Origin: an uncultured Lachnospiraceae bacterium
GTDB lineage: Bacteria; Bacillota; Clostridia; Lachnospirales; Lachnospiraceae
Assembly (NCBI GenBank): GCA_910577105.1
Contig: CAJTMB010000013.1
Span: forward strand, 1-64,000
Direction: 5' to 3'
Length of the DNA stretch: 64,000 nucleotides
Part shown: in pieces, positions 50,993-58,972 of the stretch
Numbering within the stretch: the first letter of the stretch is position 1
How the letters are laid out: the number at the start of each line of letters is the position of its first letter
Notes under the pieces: model-generated
Seen by the model: the letters and a program-made list of their open reading frames with translations, nothing else
The model's database searches: none
What the model was told of the DNA's origin: nothing
Translations under genes and position numbers: made by a program

Positions 50993-51544
50993 ATGAGCGG
51001 CTTACAAACCGAAAGAGGAAAACAGGAAACGGTATTGCTGGAAAAGAAGATAGAGTCCTATCTGGCAACTTTGTACAGGATTGCTTTTTTACAGTTGAAA
51101 AATGCAGAAGATGCGGAGGACGTTGTTCAGGAGGTTTTCTATCAGTACATGAAAGCAAACAGGATTTTTGAAAATCAGGAACATGAAAAAGCCTGGTTAA
51201 TTAAAGTTACCCTAAATTCCTGCAAGAAACTATGGCGTTCCGCGTGGTATAGGCATCATGCACCTATGCCGGATATGGAAAGTGCCTGTGAACTCCATGA
51301 ACAGGAAAAAGTGCAGCCGGAAAACACATATATACGCCGGGAAGAAAGTAAAGAACTGATGAAAGCGGTATGGGAATTGCCGGATAAATACAGGGAAGTG
51401 ATTCACTTGTTTTATTATGAGGGCTTATCTGTAAAAGAAATATCCTCTGTCTGCGGAAGGCAGGAGTCTACGGTGACTGCACAGCTTACAAGGGGCAGGA
51501 AGGTTTTGAAGAAAAAACTGAAGGAGGAATATCAGTTTGAATAA
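50993..51544 (+). CDS. ECF-type RNA polymerase sigma factor (second copy)
   Basis: A 183-aa sigma-70 family factor. Region 2 covers about residues 20-90 (LKNAEDAEDVVQEVFYQY, EKAWLIKVTLNSCKK). Region 4 is the helix-turn-helix HLFYYEGLSVKEISSVCGRQESTVTAQLTRGRKVLKK near the C-terminus (cited to mark residues about 138-174). The downstream membrane protein gene overlaps its stop by eight bases, so the two are coupled. Promoter targets are not evident. It is not closely similar to the sigma factor at 34228. Confidence 0.9.
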   Translation: MSGLQTERGKQETVLLEKKIESYLATLYRIAFLQLKNAEDAEDVVQEVFYQYMKANRIFENQEHEKAWLIKVTLNSCKKLWRSAWYRHHAPMPDMESACELHEQEKVQPENTYIRREESKELMKAVWELPDKYREVIHLFYYEGLSVKEISSVCGRQESTVTAQLTRGRKVLKKKLKEEYQFE

Positions 51545-52400
51545 TTTTGGAGATGCGTATAAAAAGGCCGTTGAAAAAATCAAGGTACCTGTTGTGACGG
51601 CAAACCAGATTGCTGATGAAGTATGCCGCAAAAGGATTGCCGCATACCGGATAAGACGTCAGTTTGCGGCGGCAGTAGCAGCAGCCAGTGTTTTTATTGT
51701 ATGTTCCCTGGGGGTGGCAGCAGCTGCAGGTTATGCCAAAAGCGTTATCAGGGCTACAGAGTATGGATTTGAAACATCGGATGAAGAGACGGCTCTGCTC
51801 AATAACGGGTGGAAGGATGCCGGTTGTCCGGAAATCGAGGAAGAAACAGATTTGGATTTTTTGTCTGCAAGAGGAGCAGACAGCGCAGAAAATGACACAG
51901 GGAATCTCTGTGAGTCTCAAAAGCAGGCGGAGTCTGAAAAACAGGAATCCACTGAAGAAATTGAACTGGAGGAGCAGATGTTTGATTCCCGTGACGATTT
52001 TCTGGAAGCAGGATTAATGCCTGCGGCGCTGCCGAAGGAGGAACTTATTTCGGGCGAGGACTTTTCGGAGGAGTATATTGTCTGTGGAGATTTTCTTTTA
52101 CTCGTCAGGGTGGAAGCAAAAGACAGTCTGTTTATGATGAATCAGACATATTACGGAGATACGTCCGGGCATGCCTCTTCAGTGGTATATCCGGAAGGGG
52201 TATGTAATGAAAGGGAATATATTACCGGGCAGGGATATGTCTATAAGGTTGTTGATTCTGTCTGCGAAGAGGGGGAGGTGTGCCGCATTCATGCTGCCAT
52301 ATCAATCGGTGATTATGAACTGATTATTGATTTCTCAGGTTATTCCGAAGAAGAGGCATTTCGAATATTGGACAGCATGGATTTGAATATATATTTATAA
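51537..52400 (+). CDS. Single-pass membrane protein, probable anti-sigma factor
   Basis: A 287-aa protein that starts with TTG at 51537, with AAGGAGG nine bases upstream. The cytoplasmic part (about 42 residues) is basic; a transmembrane helix follows (AAAVAAASVFIVCSLGVAAAAG). The outside part is acidic in its first half and ends in a compact domain (residues about 160-287) that resembles DUF4367-like sensors. Coupling to an ECF sigma gene makes an anti-sigma role likely. I cannot assign the ligand or a defined family. Confidence 0.75.
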   Translation: MNNFGDAYKKAVEKIKVPVVTANQIADEVCRKRIAAYRIRRQFAAAVAAASVFIVCSLGVAAAAGYAKSVIRATEYGFETSDEETALLNNGWKDAGCPEIEEETDLDFLSARGADSAENDTGNLCESQKQAESEKQESTEEIELEEQMFDSRDDFLEAGLMPAALPKEELISGEDFSEEYIVCGDFLLLVRVEAKDSLFMMNQTYYGDTSGHASSVVYPEGVCNEREYITGQGYVYKVVDSVCEEGEVCRIHAAISIGDYELIIDFSGYSEEEAFRILDSMDLNIYL

Positions 52401-52496
52401 ACGATACATTTCTGCTACATTTGTGATACATTTTTGAGTTTGTTTTCCGGTATAGTCAGATGAGAGTGTAATGAGTATTTAGAAAGGGTGATTTAT

Positions 52497-53207
52497 ATGA
52501 GCAGCATTTTGGTATACAACAATAACACGGGTGTTGTGGGACTAATGCAGCCATTGTTTGCAGGTGAAGGATATCAGGTTTTTGAGGCTCAGACCTTGCA
52601 GAAGATGCGTCAGTATATAGAAGAAAGACAGGTGCAGCTTTTGATAACGGACGTGGAGCTTTACGGGGAGGATACCTATGAAGCAGGACTGATGAATGGT
52701 GTGGAGGTTCTCCGTGAAATCCGCTCCATTAGCAGCATTCCGATTATAGTATTGTCAGAGAACGCAAATGAAATGGTAAAAATAGGCGCTCTCAACGCAG
52801 GAGCGGATGATTATGTGATTTATCCGTGTAACCCGCTGGAATTGCTGGCAAGGGTGAAGTCCCAGTTAAGGCGTTATACACAGTTGTCCAATATTTCCTC
52901 CAATATTGAGCGGATATATAAGGTAAATGATTTGGTGTTGGATGATATTTGCAGGAAAGTTACCGTAGAAGGCAAGGAAGTGCGCCTTACACCGATTGAA
53001 TATAAAATATTAAGACTTCTTGTACAAGAAAGGGGAAGAGTGTTTTCAATTGGCCAGATTTATGAGTCCATCTGGCATATGAAAGCGATTGGCGCTGACA
53101 ACACCATAGCGGTGCACATACGGCACATTCGTGAAAAAATAGAAAGAAATCCCAAGGAACCTCAGTATCTTAAAGTGGTTTGGGGAACCGGATATAAAGT
53201 GGGATAA
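52497..53207 (+). CDS. OmpR-type response regulator with degenerate receiver domain
   Basis: A 236-aa protein with a receiver domain (about 1-120) and a winged-helix effector (about 140-236; LTPIEYKILRLLVQERGRVFS, then GADNTIAVHIRHIREKI). The phosphoacceptor D52 and the switch Ser in VLSENA are present. The acidic pair that binds Mg2+ is replaced by Asn-Asn (ILVYNNN), and the invariant Lys before Pro is Tyr (VIYPCNP). There is also a short insertion after D52. No histidine kinase gene lies nearby. It probably works without phosphorylation, or binds another ligand. The start is ATG 52497, seven to eight bases after AAAGGGTG. Confidence 0.9.
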   Translation: MSSILVYNNNTGVVGLMQPLFAGEGYQVFEAQTLQKMRQYIEERQVQLLITDVELYGEDTYEAGLMNGVEVLREIRSISSIPIIVLSENANEMVKIGALNAGADDYVIYPCNPLELLARVKSQLRRYTQLSNISSNIERIYKVNDLVLDDICRKVTVEGKEVRLTPIEYKILRLLVQERGRVFSIGQIYESIWHMKAIGADNTIAVHIRHIREKIERNPKEPQYLKVVWGTGYKVG

Positions 53208-53215
53208 TAAGAAAA

Positions 53216-53854
53216 TCATTGATTTTTCAGCGGCTTTCTCCATGGAAGCCTGAATGCAATATGTTCTCCGTGGTATCTGGCAAAATGCTTTCCGATAACG
53301 GTGACGGAGAGAATAAAGCAGCCTGTTGTTACTGCGGCAGGAAGTGTTTTGTCGCAAAGGCAGCAGGCAGTGAAGAGCAGAAAGGTTATAACGGAGCGGA
53401 AAAAATGGGGCTGGATGATAATGACCAGTGAAAATACGATATAGAGGGCTGCCAGTGTGAAAGCGGGTGTCAAATTGGGATATAGGCCAAGCAGTACGCC
53501 GAAAGAAACTGCAATGGCCTTTCCACCGTGCTGCCCCTTCCAAAAGACAGGGAAAGCATGGCCAAGTACGGGTGCAGCCAGTACAAGAGCAAACAGCAGG
53601 TTGGAGATATCGATTTTTCGGAGGGCGAACCAGACCGGAAGTGCGCCTTTTAAAAGTTCACAGATAATAACCAGTATGCCCACAGGGATACCGGCATGGA
53701 TAAAAGCATTGGCAGTTCCCGGATTGCCATCCTCTGAAAGTTCCGAGATGTCAATCTGCCTGATAATTCTGGGAAGCAGGCTGGCATACATAATGCTGCC
53801 TGACAAATACCCTGCAATGATGAAAAAAAGATATTCCATAATGGTTCTGTTCAT
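53216..53854 (-). CDS. PlsY-like glycerol-3-phosphate acyltransferase, divergent
   Basis: A 212-aa polytopic membrane protein of the PlsY family, which acylates glycerol-3-phosphate from acyl-phosphate. Motif 1 is YLSGSIMYASLLPR, motif 2 is DGNPGTANAFIHAG, and motif 3 is LGHAFPVFWKGQHGGKAIA. Motif 3 departs from the usual FKGGKGVAT pattern, so it may be a paralogue with altered activity. The start at 53854 is preferred; the frame runs 31 codons further into the glycosyltransferase end with no membrane or ribosome-site support. The gene follows the glycolipid-type glycosyltransferase on the same strand, 22 bp apart, suggesting a lipid operon. Confidence 0.85.
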   Translation of the reverse strand: MNRTIMEYLFFIIAGYLSGSIMYASLLPRIIRQIDISELSEDGNPGTANAFIHAGIPVGILVIICELLKGALPVWFALRKIDISNLLFALVLAAPVLGHAFPVFWKGQHGGKAIAVSFGVLLGLYPNLTPAFTLAALYIVFSLVIIIQPHFFRSVITFLLFTACCLCDKTLPAAVTTGCFILSVTVIGKHFARYHGEHIAFRLPWRKPLKNQ

Positions 53855-53876
53855 TTTATCTGTCCACCTTTGTCTG

Positions 53877-55001
53877 TTACAGCTGCATTGCAGCTGTTTT
53901 TTCTTCCAGCAGTTTGCAGATACGGCTGGCGGCATCCGGAAGTGCATTGGCCTTCTGGGCAGAATACATACCGTTCCTGACGTCAGTATTTTCTGCCAGC
54001 ATTTTCCCTTGTTTAATCTGCGTGCTTATCCGTTCTGCGGCAATGGATATGCCGCGGGAAACAAAAAACTCCCTGTTTTTGGTTTCACATCCCGGAATAG
54101 GGGATGTGTGAACAATGGGAATATTCATGTTAAGCGCTTCTGTGGAAGTCAGGCCTCCGGGCTTGGTGTAGATGACATCGCATGCAGCCATGAAGTCGGC
54201 CACATGTTGTGTGTAACCAATGATATGAATACCCGGTTTACGGTAAAACTGTCTTTTCAGGGTGCGTTTCAGTTTTTTGTTGTTTCCACAGATAATGACA
54301 ATCTGTTCTCCGTTTTTTAAATGTGTTGTCAGTTCATAGGCAAATATATGGATTTTACCAAAGCCCATGCTGCCGCTCATAATCAGGTACATGGCTTTAT
54401 CCTCCGGCAGGTGAAGCTTTCTCTTTGCCAGCGCTTTGTCCTGTTTTTGGCAAAAGGCATCTTTCACAGGAATTCCAAAAGGCATTAGCTTTTCTTTTGG
54501 AATGCCTTTTTTTATGTATTCTTCCAGCAGTTCGGCATGGGGGGCGATATAATAGTCGCATTCCGTTTCTGCCCAGAAAGGAATGCAGGTATAGTCCGTT
54601 GCCACGGCAACGGTCAGGGGAACCTCCATTTTGTGCCGTTTCATATAGGTAATGGTTTCTGCCGGAAACAGATGCGGCATGACGATGGCATCATAGTGGT
54701 TTTCGTCTAAGTAAGTGCGAAGTTTTTTGGCCATCAGTCCGTTGGCATAATAGACCGGGGACTTGCGGCGTGAAGAACTGATAAGTCCGGCAAAACGGTA
54801 TAAAAAGCCAAACAGCCTCGGCATGCTGCGGGCCGTCCTTACATAACACTGGCCCACAAAATTGGCAGTACGTGCGCTGGAAAGCAAAAACATGTCCAAC
54901 ATGACGGCTTCGTGTCCGTTCTGTATCAGTTTTTCCTGTACGGCCATACCGGCCGCATTGTGTCCACCACCGGTGGAGGACGACAAAATCAATACTTTCA
55001 T
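53877..55001 (-). CDS. Diacylglycerol glycosyltransferase-like protein (MGDG synthase/UgtP family)
   Basis: A 374-aa GT-B fold enzyme. The N-terminal SSSTGGGHNAAGMAVQEKL (near residues 7-25) is the lipid-acceptor domain signature of MGDG synthase and UgtP. The C-terminal donor-binding domain shows SGSMGFGK, then YTKPGGLTSTEALN and PIPGCETKNREFF. Such enzymes transfer a hexose to diacylglycerol to make membrane glycolipids, which may anchor lipoteichoic acid. The sugar and the number of residues added are unknown. It appears to be the first gene of a pair with plsY. Confidence 0.9.
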   Translation of the reverse strand: MKVLILSSSTGGGHNAAGMAVQEKLIQNGHEAVMLDMFLLSSARTANFVGQCYVRTARSMPRLFGFLYRFAGLISSSRRKSPVYYANGLMAKKLRTYLDENHYDAIVMPHLFPAETITYMKRHKMEVPLTVAVATDYTCIPFWAETECDYYIAPHAELLEEYIKKGIPKEKLMPFGIPVKDAFCQKQDKALAKRKLHLPEDKAMYLIMSGSMGFGKIHIFAYELTTHLKNGEQIVIICGNNKKLKRTLKRQFYRKPGIHIIGYTQHVADFMAACDVIYTKPGGLTSTEALNMNIPIVHTSPIPGCETKNREFFVSRGISIAAERISTQIKQGKMLAENTDVRNGMYSAQKANALPDAASRICKLLEEKTAAMQL

Positions 55002-55042
55002 ACATTAAAGTTCCTTGATAGTTATTTGTTCCTATTTTATCA

Positions 55043-55603
55043 CTAAAAAAACAGGTGTTCAATTAAAATCTTCAACCCGATGAGTATGAGGAGGATGCCG
55101 CCTGCCAGTTCCGCTTTTGATTTGTATTTGATACCAAATACATTCCCTATTTTCATGCCAAAGGCGGAAAACAGGAAAGTAATGATGCCGATAAAGGAAA
55201 CGGCAGGAATGATTGGTATATCGGGAAGGAAAGCGAACGTCACGCCTACGGCAAGAGCGTCTATGCTGGTTGCCACGGATAGAAGAAACATTTCTTTAAA
55301 GGAAAAGGAAGCGCTGATGGCTTCTTCCTCCTTGGAAAGAGCTTCTTTTATCATGCCGCCTCCGATGAAAAGCAGCAGCAGAAAAGCAATCCAATGGTCT
55401 AAGACGGTAATGCTTTCCTGAAAACGGTATCCCACCAGATAGCCAATGACAGGCATAAACGCCTGAAAGCCCCCAAACCATAATCCCACCAGAGCGGATT
55501 TCCCAAGTGTAATCTTTTTTACTGCAAGCCCTTTGCAGACAGAAACTGCAAAAGCGTCCATGGAAAGGCCTATGGCCAGAAAAAATAAACTAAGCAGACT
55601 CAT
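55043..55603 (-). CDS. mntP: Manganese efflux pump MntP
   Basis: A 186-aa membrane protein of six helices. The conserved Asp-containing motifs SMDAFAVSVCKGL (helix 1) and SIDALAVGVTFAF (helix 4) and the KIG-type GMKIGNVFG are characteristic of MntP. It exports Mn2+ to prevent intoxication. It starts at ATG 55603 with an AGGAG site. Its 170-nt leader folds into a yybP-ykoY-type aptamer and terminator, so expression should rise with Mn2+. The gene is monocistronic. Confidence 0.95.
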   Translation of the reverse strand: MSLLSLFFLAIGLSMDAFAVSVCKGLAVKKITLGKSALVGLWFGGFQAFMPVIGYLVGYRFQESITVLDHWIAFLLLLFIGGGMIKEALSKEEEAISASFSFKEMFLLSVATSIDALAVGVTFAFLPDIPIIPAVSFIGIITFLFSAFGMKIGNVFGIKYKSKAELAGGILLILIGLKILIEHLFF

Positions 55604-55632
55604 TTTGTTCTCCTATTTGGTGGGTTACACCT

Positions 55633-55771
55633 AAAAAACTCACAGACAACAGGTAGACACCAGTTGTCCATGAGTCTCATTTTTTAAGATAATACCAGAT
55701 GTCCGCATCATTATGTTGATATTATCACAGCCGCTACGGCTGCAAACTACTCCCTCAGGAATCGGTAATTA
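55633..55771 (-). promoter_or_regulatory. yybP-ykoY (Mn2+) riboswitch with terminator platform
   Basis: On the minus strand the leader contains GAGGGAGTAGTTTGCAGCC, then AATATCAACATA and a paired GATGCGGACATC segment, matching the yybP-ykoY consensus as I know it. Downstream the stem ACTCA-GACAAC / GTTGTC-TGAGT (55675-55638) runs into TTTTTT, an intrinsic terminator just before mntP. Aptamer limits are approximate. Confidence 0.88.
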
Positions 55772-55777
55772 AATTGC

Positions 55778-55806
55778 ATTATAGGGGAATAGACAATATT
55801 TGTCAA
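55778..55806 (-). promoter_or_regulatory. Promoter of the mntP transcript
   Basis: A perfect consensus on the minus strand: TTGACA (55806-55801), a 17-bp spacer and TATAAT (55783-55778). Confidence 0.9.
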
Positions 55807-55947
55807 TCCCTTTGTTTTAGGTACTTCCCAATTTCAGAGTTTTGTAATATAATACAGGTATATCATATATTGGTGTTCTGATTGTTCCGACACATATCTT
55901 AAAAAATACCCCATGAGAACATGATATATTTTAGGAGGTTAAAATAA

Positions 55948-57366
55948 ATGAGAGAAAAGTACGAGTCGCTGGCGCTTGTGAACTTGAAGGAGCTTGCAAA
56001 GGCCAGGGGCATCAAAGGTGTTTCTGCCATGAAGAAAGCGGAGGTGGTGGAGGCAATGCTTGCACAGGATGAAAAGGAAAAGGCAGCACGGCAGGCTGCG
56101 CCGATGCAGGTAGCGGAGAAAAAGCCGGACAAGCTCGTGGAAAAAAGACCGGAAGAGCGTCGTCAGGAGGAGCGGAGACCGGCGCAGGCATTTGACAGAA
56201 ATGCGGTTTATGACGCAAATACATTCCCCCCGGAACTGGATAGTGGGCAGGAGGCCAATGGTATTCTGGAAGTTATGCCGGACGGATATGGATTTATCCG
56301 CTGCGCCAATTACATGCCGGGAGAAAATGATGTATATGTGGCTCCGAGTCAGATACGCAGGTTTGGGTTGAAAACCGGGGATATCCTGGTAGGAAACAAG
56401 CGAACCAAAACTCAGCAGGAAAAATTCAGTGCGCTGTTATACATTAAAACAATTAACGGTTATTCTGTGGAAGAAGCAGCAAGAAGGCGCAATTTTGAGG
56501 ATATGACGCCTATTTTCCCGGATGAGAGAATCAGGCTGGAGGTACCCGGTTCCAGCATTGCCATGCGCGTCATGGATTTGGTCAGCCCTATCGGCAAAGG
56601 GCAGCGCGGGATGATTGTATCCCCGCCCAAGGCAGGAAAGACAACCTTGTTAAAACAAGTGGCAAAGTCCATTCTCAGGAGTGAGCCCAACATGCATATG
56701 CTGATTCTTTTGATAGATGAACGTCCTGAAGAAGTTACGGATATCAAAGAGGCGATTGAAGGCACTAATGTGGAGGTGATTTATTCCACCTTTGATGAAC
56801 TGCCGGAGCATCACAAGAGGGTTTCAGAGATGGTAATTGAGCGCGCAAAACGGTTGGTGGAGCATGGGAAGGATGTGGTGATACTCCTTGACAGCATTAC
56901 CAGACTGACACGCGCTTACAATCAGGTGGTGCCGCCCAGCGGAAGGACGCTTTCCGGCGGTCTGGACCCGGCAGCCCTGCATATGCCTAAGCGTTTCTTT
57001 GGCGCGGCGAGGAATTTAAGGGCTGGCGGCAGCCTGACGATTCTGGCTACGGCTTTGGTGGAAACAGGCTCCAAGATGGATGACGTGGTTTACGAGGAGT
57101 TTAAAGGCACCGGCAATATGGAGATGGTGCTTGACAGAAGATTATCCGAAAAGCGTATTTTTCCTGCCATTGACCTGCAGAAATCGGGAACCAGAAGAGA
57201 GGACCTTCTGCTCTATCCCGATGAACTGGAGGCCATCAACATTATGCGTAAGGCATTAAACGGCATGAAGGCGGATGAAGCGGCTGACCGCATTTTGGAT
57301 ATGTTTTCCAGAACCAGAAACAATCAGGAATTTGTAAACATGGTAAAGAAAATGAAGTTTATATAA
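55948..57366 (+). CDS. rho: Transcription termination factor Rho
   Basis: A 472-aa hexameric RNA helicase. The N-terminal Rho_N helices are at residues 1-40 (LVNLKELAKARGIKGVSAMK), then a charged, Arg/Glu-rich linker of about 45 residues not found in E. coli Rho. The cold-shock-like RNA-binding domain has EVMPDGYGFIRC. The ATPase core has Walker A PPKAGKTTLLKQV and Walker B VVILLDSITR, plus LIDERPEEVTD. It is followed by rpmE, as in many Firmicutes. AGGAGG precedes the start. Confidence 0.97.
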   Translation: MREKYESLALVNLKELAKARGIKGVSAMKKAEVVEAMLAQDEKEKAARQAAPMQVAEKKPDKLVEKRPEERRQEERRPAQAFDRNAVYDANTFPPELDSGQEANGILEVMPDGYGFIRCANYMPGENDVYVAPSQIRRFGLKTGDILVGNKRTKTQQEKFSALLYIKTINGYSVEEAARRRNFEDMTPIFPDERIRLEVPGSSIAMRVMDLVSPIGKGQRGMIVSPPKAGKTTLLKQVAKSILRSEPNMHMLILLIDERPEEVTDIKEAIEGTNVEVIYSTFDELPEHHKRVSEMVIERAKRLVEHGKDVVILLDSITRLTRAYNQVVPPSGRTLSGGLDPAALHMPKRFFGAARNLRAGGSLTILATALVETGSKMDDVVYEEFKGTGNMEMVLDRRLSEKRIFPAIDLQKSGTRREDLLLYPDELEAINIMRKALNGMKADEAADRILDMFSRTRNNQEFVNMVKKMKFI

Positions 57367-57373
57367 AAAATGC

Positions 57374-57402
57374 TTGCATAAAAATGTATTGCATGGTAAA
57401 AT
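57374..57402 (+). promoter_or_regulatory. Promoter of rpmE
   Basis: TTGCAT (57374-57379), a 17-bp spacer and TAAAAT (57397-57402), just after rho. Confidence 0.65.
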
Positions 57403-57479
57403 AAAAAAGCTGTTTGTGGATGCATAAGCAGTAGGGATGAGTACAGAACAAATTGACTTAACATAGAGAGGTGAAAAAG

Positions 57480-57686
57480 ATGAAAGAAGGAATCCATCCA
57501 ACTTATTATCAGGCAACTGTTACCTGTAACTGTGGCAACACATTTGTAACCGGTTCCACCAAGCCTGAAATCCACGTGGAAGTTTGCTCCAAGTGCCATT
57601 CATTCTATACAGGCCAGCAGAAGACTGCAAGAGCTGACGGTCGTATTGACAAGTTCAATAGAAAGTACGGTGTGGAAAGCAAGTAG
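57480..57686 (+). CDS. rpmE: 50S ribosomal protein L31, zinc-type
   Basis: A 68-aa L31. The start is ATG 57480 with a GAGGTG site; the frame opens three codons earlier. The N-terminal MKEGIHPTYY and the motif CNCGNTF followed by CSKCHSFYTG supply the four zinc ligands, so this is the C+ (zinc-containing) form. Cells usually have a second, zinc-free L31 for zinc shortage; none is seen here. A hairpin terminator follows. Confidence 0.95.
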   Translation: MKEGIHPTYYQATVTCNCGNTFVTGSTKPEIHVEVCSKCHSFYTGQQKTARADGRIDKFNRKYGVESK

Positions 57687-57708
57687 TTTTTCCGTAAATA
57701 TGATTTCT

Positions 57709-57738
57709 GAAAGGTTGAGGTGTAAGCTTCAACCTTTT
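57709..57738 (+). terminator. Terminator after rpmE
   Basis: AAAGGTTGA pairs with TCAACCTTTT around a 10-nt loop. Confidence 0.7.
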
Positions 57739-57743
57739 ATGAT

Positions 57744-57929
57744 ATAATGACCGCAAAGGAAAAACAAGCGACTGCGGAGCAGGCATTTGTTTTTCCTGCG
57801 GCATTAACGAGCAAAGGTCCGATGAAATCGGACAAAGAGCACGTCAGTGCGGGTTTGCGAGTTTAAATGAAATAATGACCGCACAGGAAAAACAAGCGAC
57901 TGCGGAGCAGGCATTTGTTTTTCCTGCGG
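57744..57929 (+). repeat. Tandem pair of 58-bp hairpin repeats
   Basis: Two copies (57744-57801 and 57872-57929) differ by one base. Each is a hairpin, with CCGC and AGGAAAAACAA pairing with TTGTTTTTCCT and GCGG around a loop containing GACTGCGGAGCAGG. Between them lie two short hairpins, GTCCGAT/ATCGGAC and GCAC/GTGC. The unit fills most of the gap between rpmE and the DUF1385 gene. Confidence 0.85.
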
Positions 57930-57967
57930 GTTTATTGACCTTATGAAAAAAGGAAGGGCTCTAACTT

Positions 57968-58972
57968 ATGGCAAAGAGGAGAAGAGGCCGTTACAGCGGC
58001 ATCGGCGGACAGGCGGTGCTGGAAGGCGTGATGATGAAGAACGGGGAGAAATACGCTGTTGCGGTGCGTAAGCCGGACGGCGGGATAGATGTGGAAATCG
58101 AAAATTACCAGGGGGTGCTTCACGGAAGCAAAATCAAAGAAATCCCATTCATCCGCGGTATTTTTAATTTTGTGGATTCCATGCTTCTGGGCACCAGATG
58201 CCTGAATCATTCCGCAAGTTTTTATGAGGATGATAAAGCATCGGAGACAAAAGCAGATAAGGTGGTAAACAAGGTGACAAAGGGAAATGCGGAAAAAGTA
58301 TTTACCGCTTTGGTAACTGTTATTTCCATTCTGCTTGCTGTGGGCATTTTTATTGTGCTGCCGTATTTTATCTCATCGCTCTTAAAGGAATATGTACGGA
58401 GCAATGCGCTGATGGCAATTATAGAAGGTGTAATCCGTATTCTTATCTTTATTTTATATGTAGCGGGTATTGCCATGATGCAGGATATCAAACGCCTTTA
58501 CATGTATCACGGGGCAGAGCATAAATGCATCAACTGTATTGAAAGAGGCAGGGCATTGACCGTGCGCAATGTTATGCGCAGTTCCAGGTTGCACAAACGC
58601 TGTGGCACAAGCTTTATGTTTTTTGTCATGTTTGTCAGCATTATACTGTTTTTCTTTATCCGGGTAAGCAATCCGGTGGAAAAGGTCGTACTGCGTATTT
58701 TGCTGATTCCCGTTATTGCCGGAATTTCTTATGAGATTATCCGTCTGGCAGGCAGAACGGACAATGTTTTTGTGAAGCTGTTATCTGCTCCCGGCATGAT
58801 GATACAGCGTCTGACAACAAAGGAACCTACAAGGGAAATGGTGGAGGTTGCCATTGCTTCGGTAGAGGCGGTTTTTGACTGGAAACAGTATCTGATAGAT
58901 GAATTCGGTTATGAGGAAGAGCAGGAAACGGTGAGAGAAGAGGACGGAAACCAGCCGGAAACGAAAGGATGA
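57968..58972 (+). CDS. DUF1385 family membrane protein
   Basis: A 334-aa protein with the diagnostic start GGQAVLEGVMMKNGEKYAVAVRKPDG (cited to mark residues about 14-39). Four hydrophobic segments lie at about residues 110-175 and 215-265, with a His/Cys-containing loop YHGAEHKCINCIE between (near 178), which could bind a metal. Family function is unknown; the gene is conserved next to rpmE, prmC and prfA in Firmicutes, so a link to translation or envelope metal handling has been guessed. The stop overlaps the prmC start (ATGA). Confidence 0.92.
   Translation: MAKRRRGRYSGIGGQAVLEGVMMKNGEKYAVAVRKPDGGIDVEIENYQGVLHGSKIKEIPFIRGIFNFVDSMLLGTRCLNHSASFYEDDKASETKADKVVNKVTKGNAEKVFTALVTVISILLAVGIFIVLPYFISSLLKEYVRSNALMAIIEGVIRILIFILYVAGIAMMQDIKRLYMYHGAEHKCINCIERGRALTVRNVMRSSRLHKRCGTSFMFFVMFVSIILFFFIRVSNPVEKVVLRILLIPVIAGISYEIIRLAGRTDNVFVKLLSAPGMMIQRLTTKEPTREMVEVAIASVEAVFDWKQYLIDEFGYEEEQETVREEDGNQPETKG

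Noticed and set aside
53457..54320. 287-aa open frame on the plus strand
   Set aside because: It lies antisense to plsY and the glycosyltransferase, both of which have clear family motifs; its product has no domain-like pattern and it has no ribosome site.
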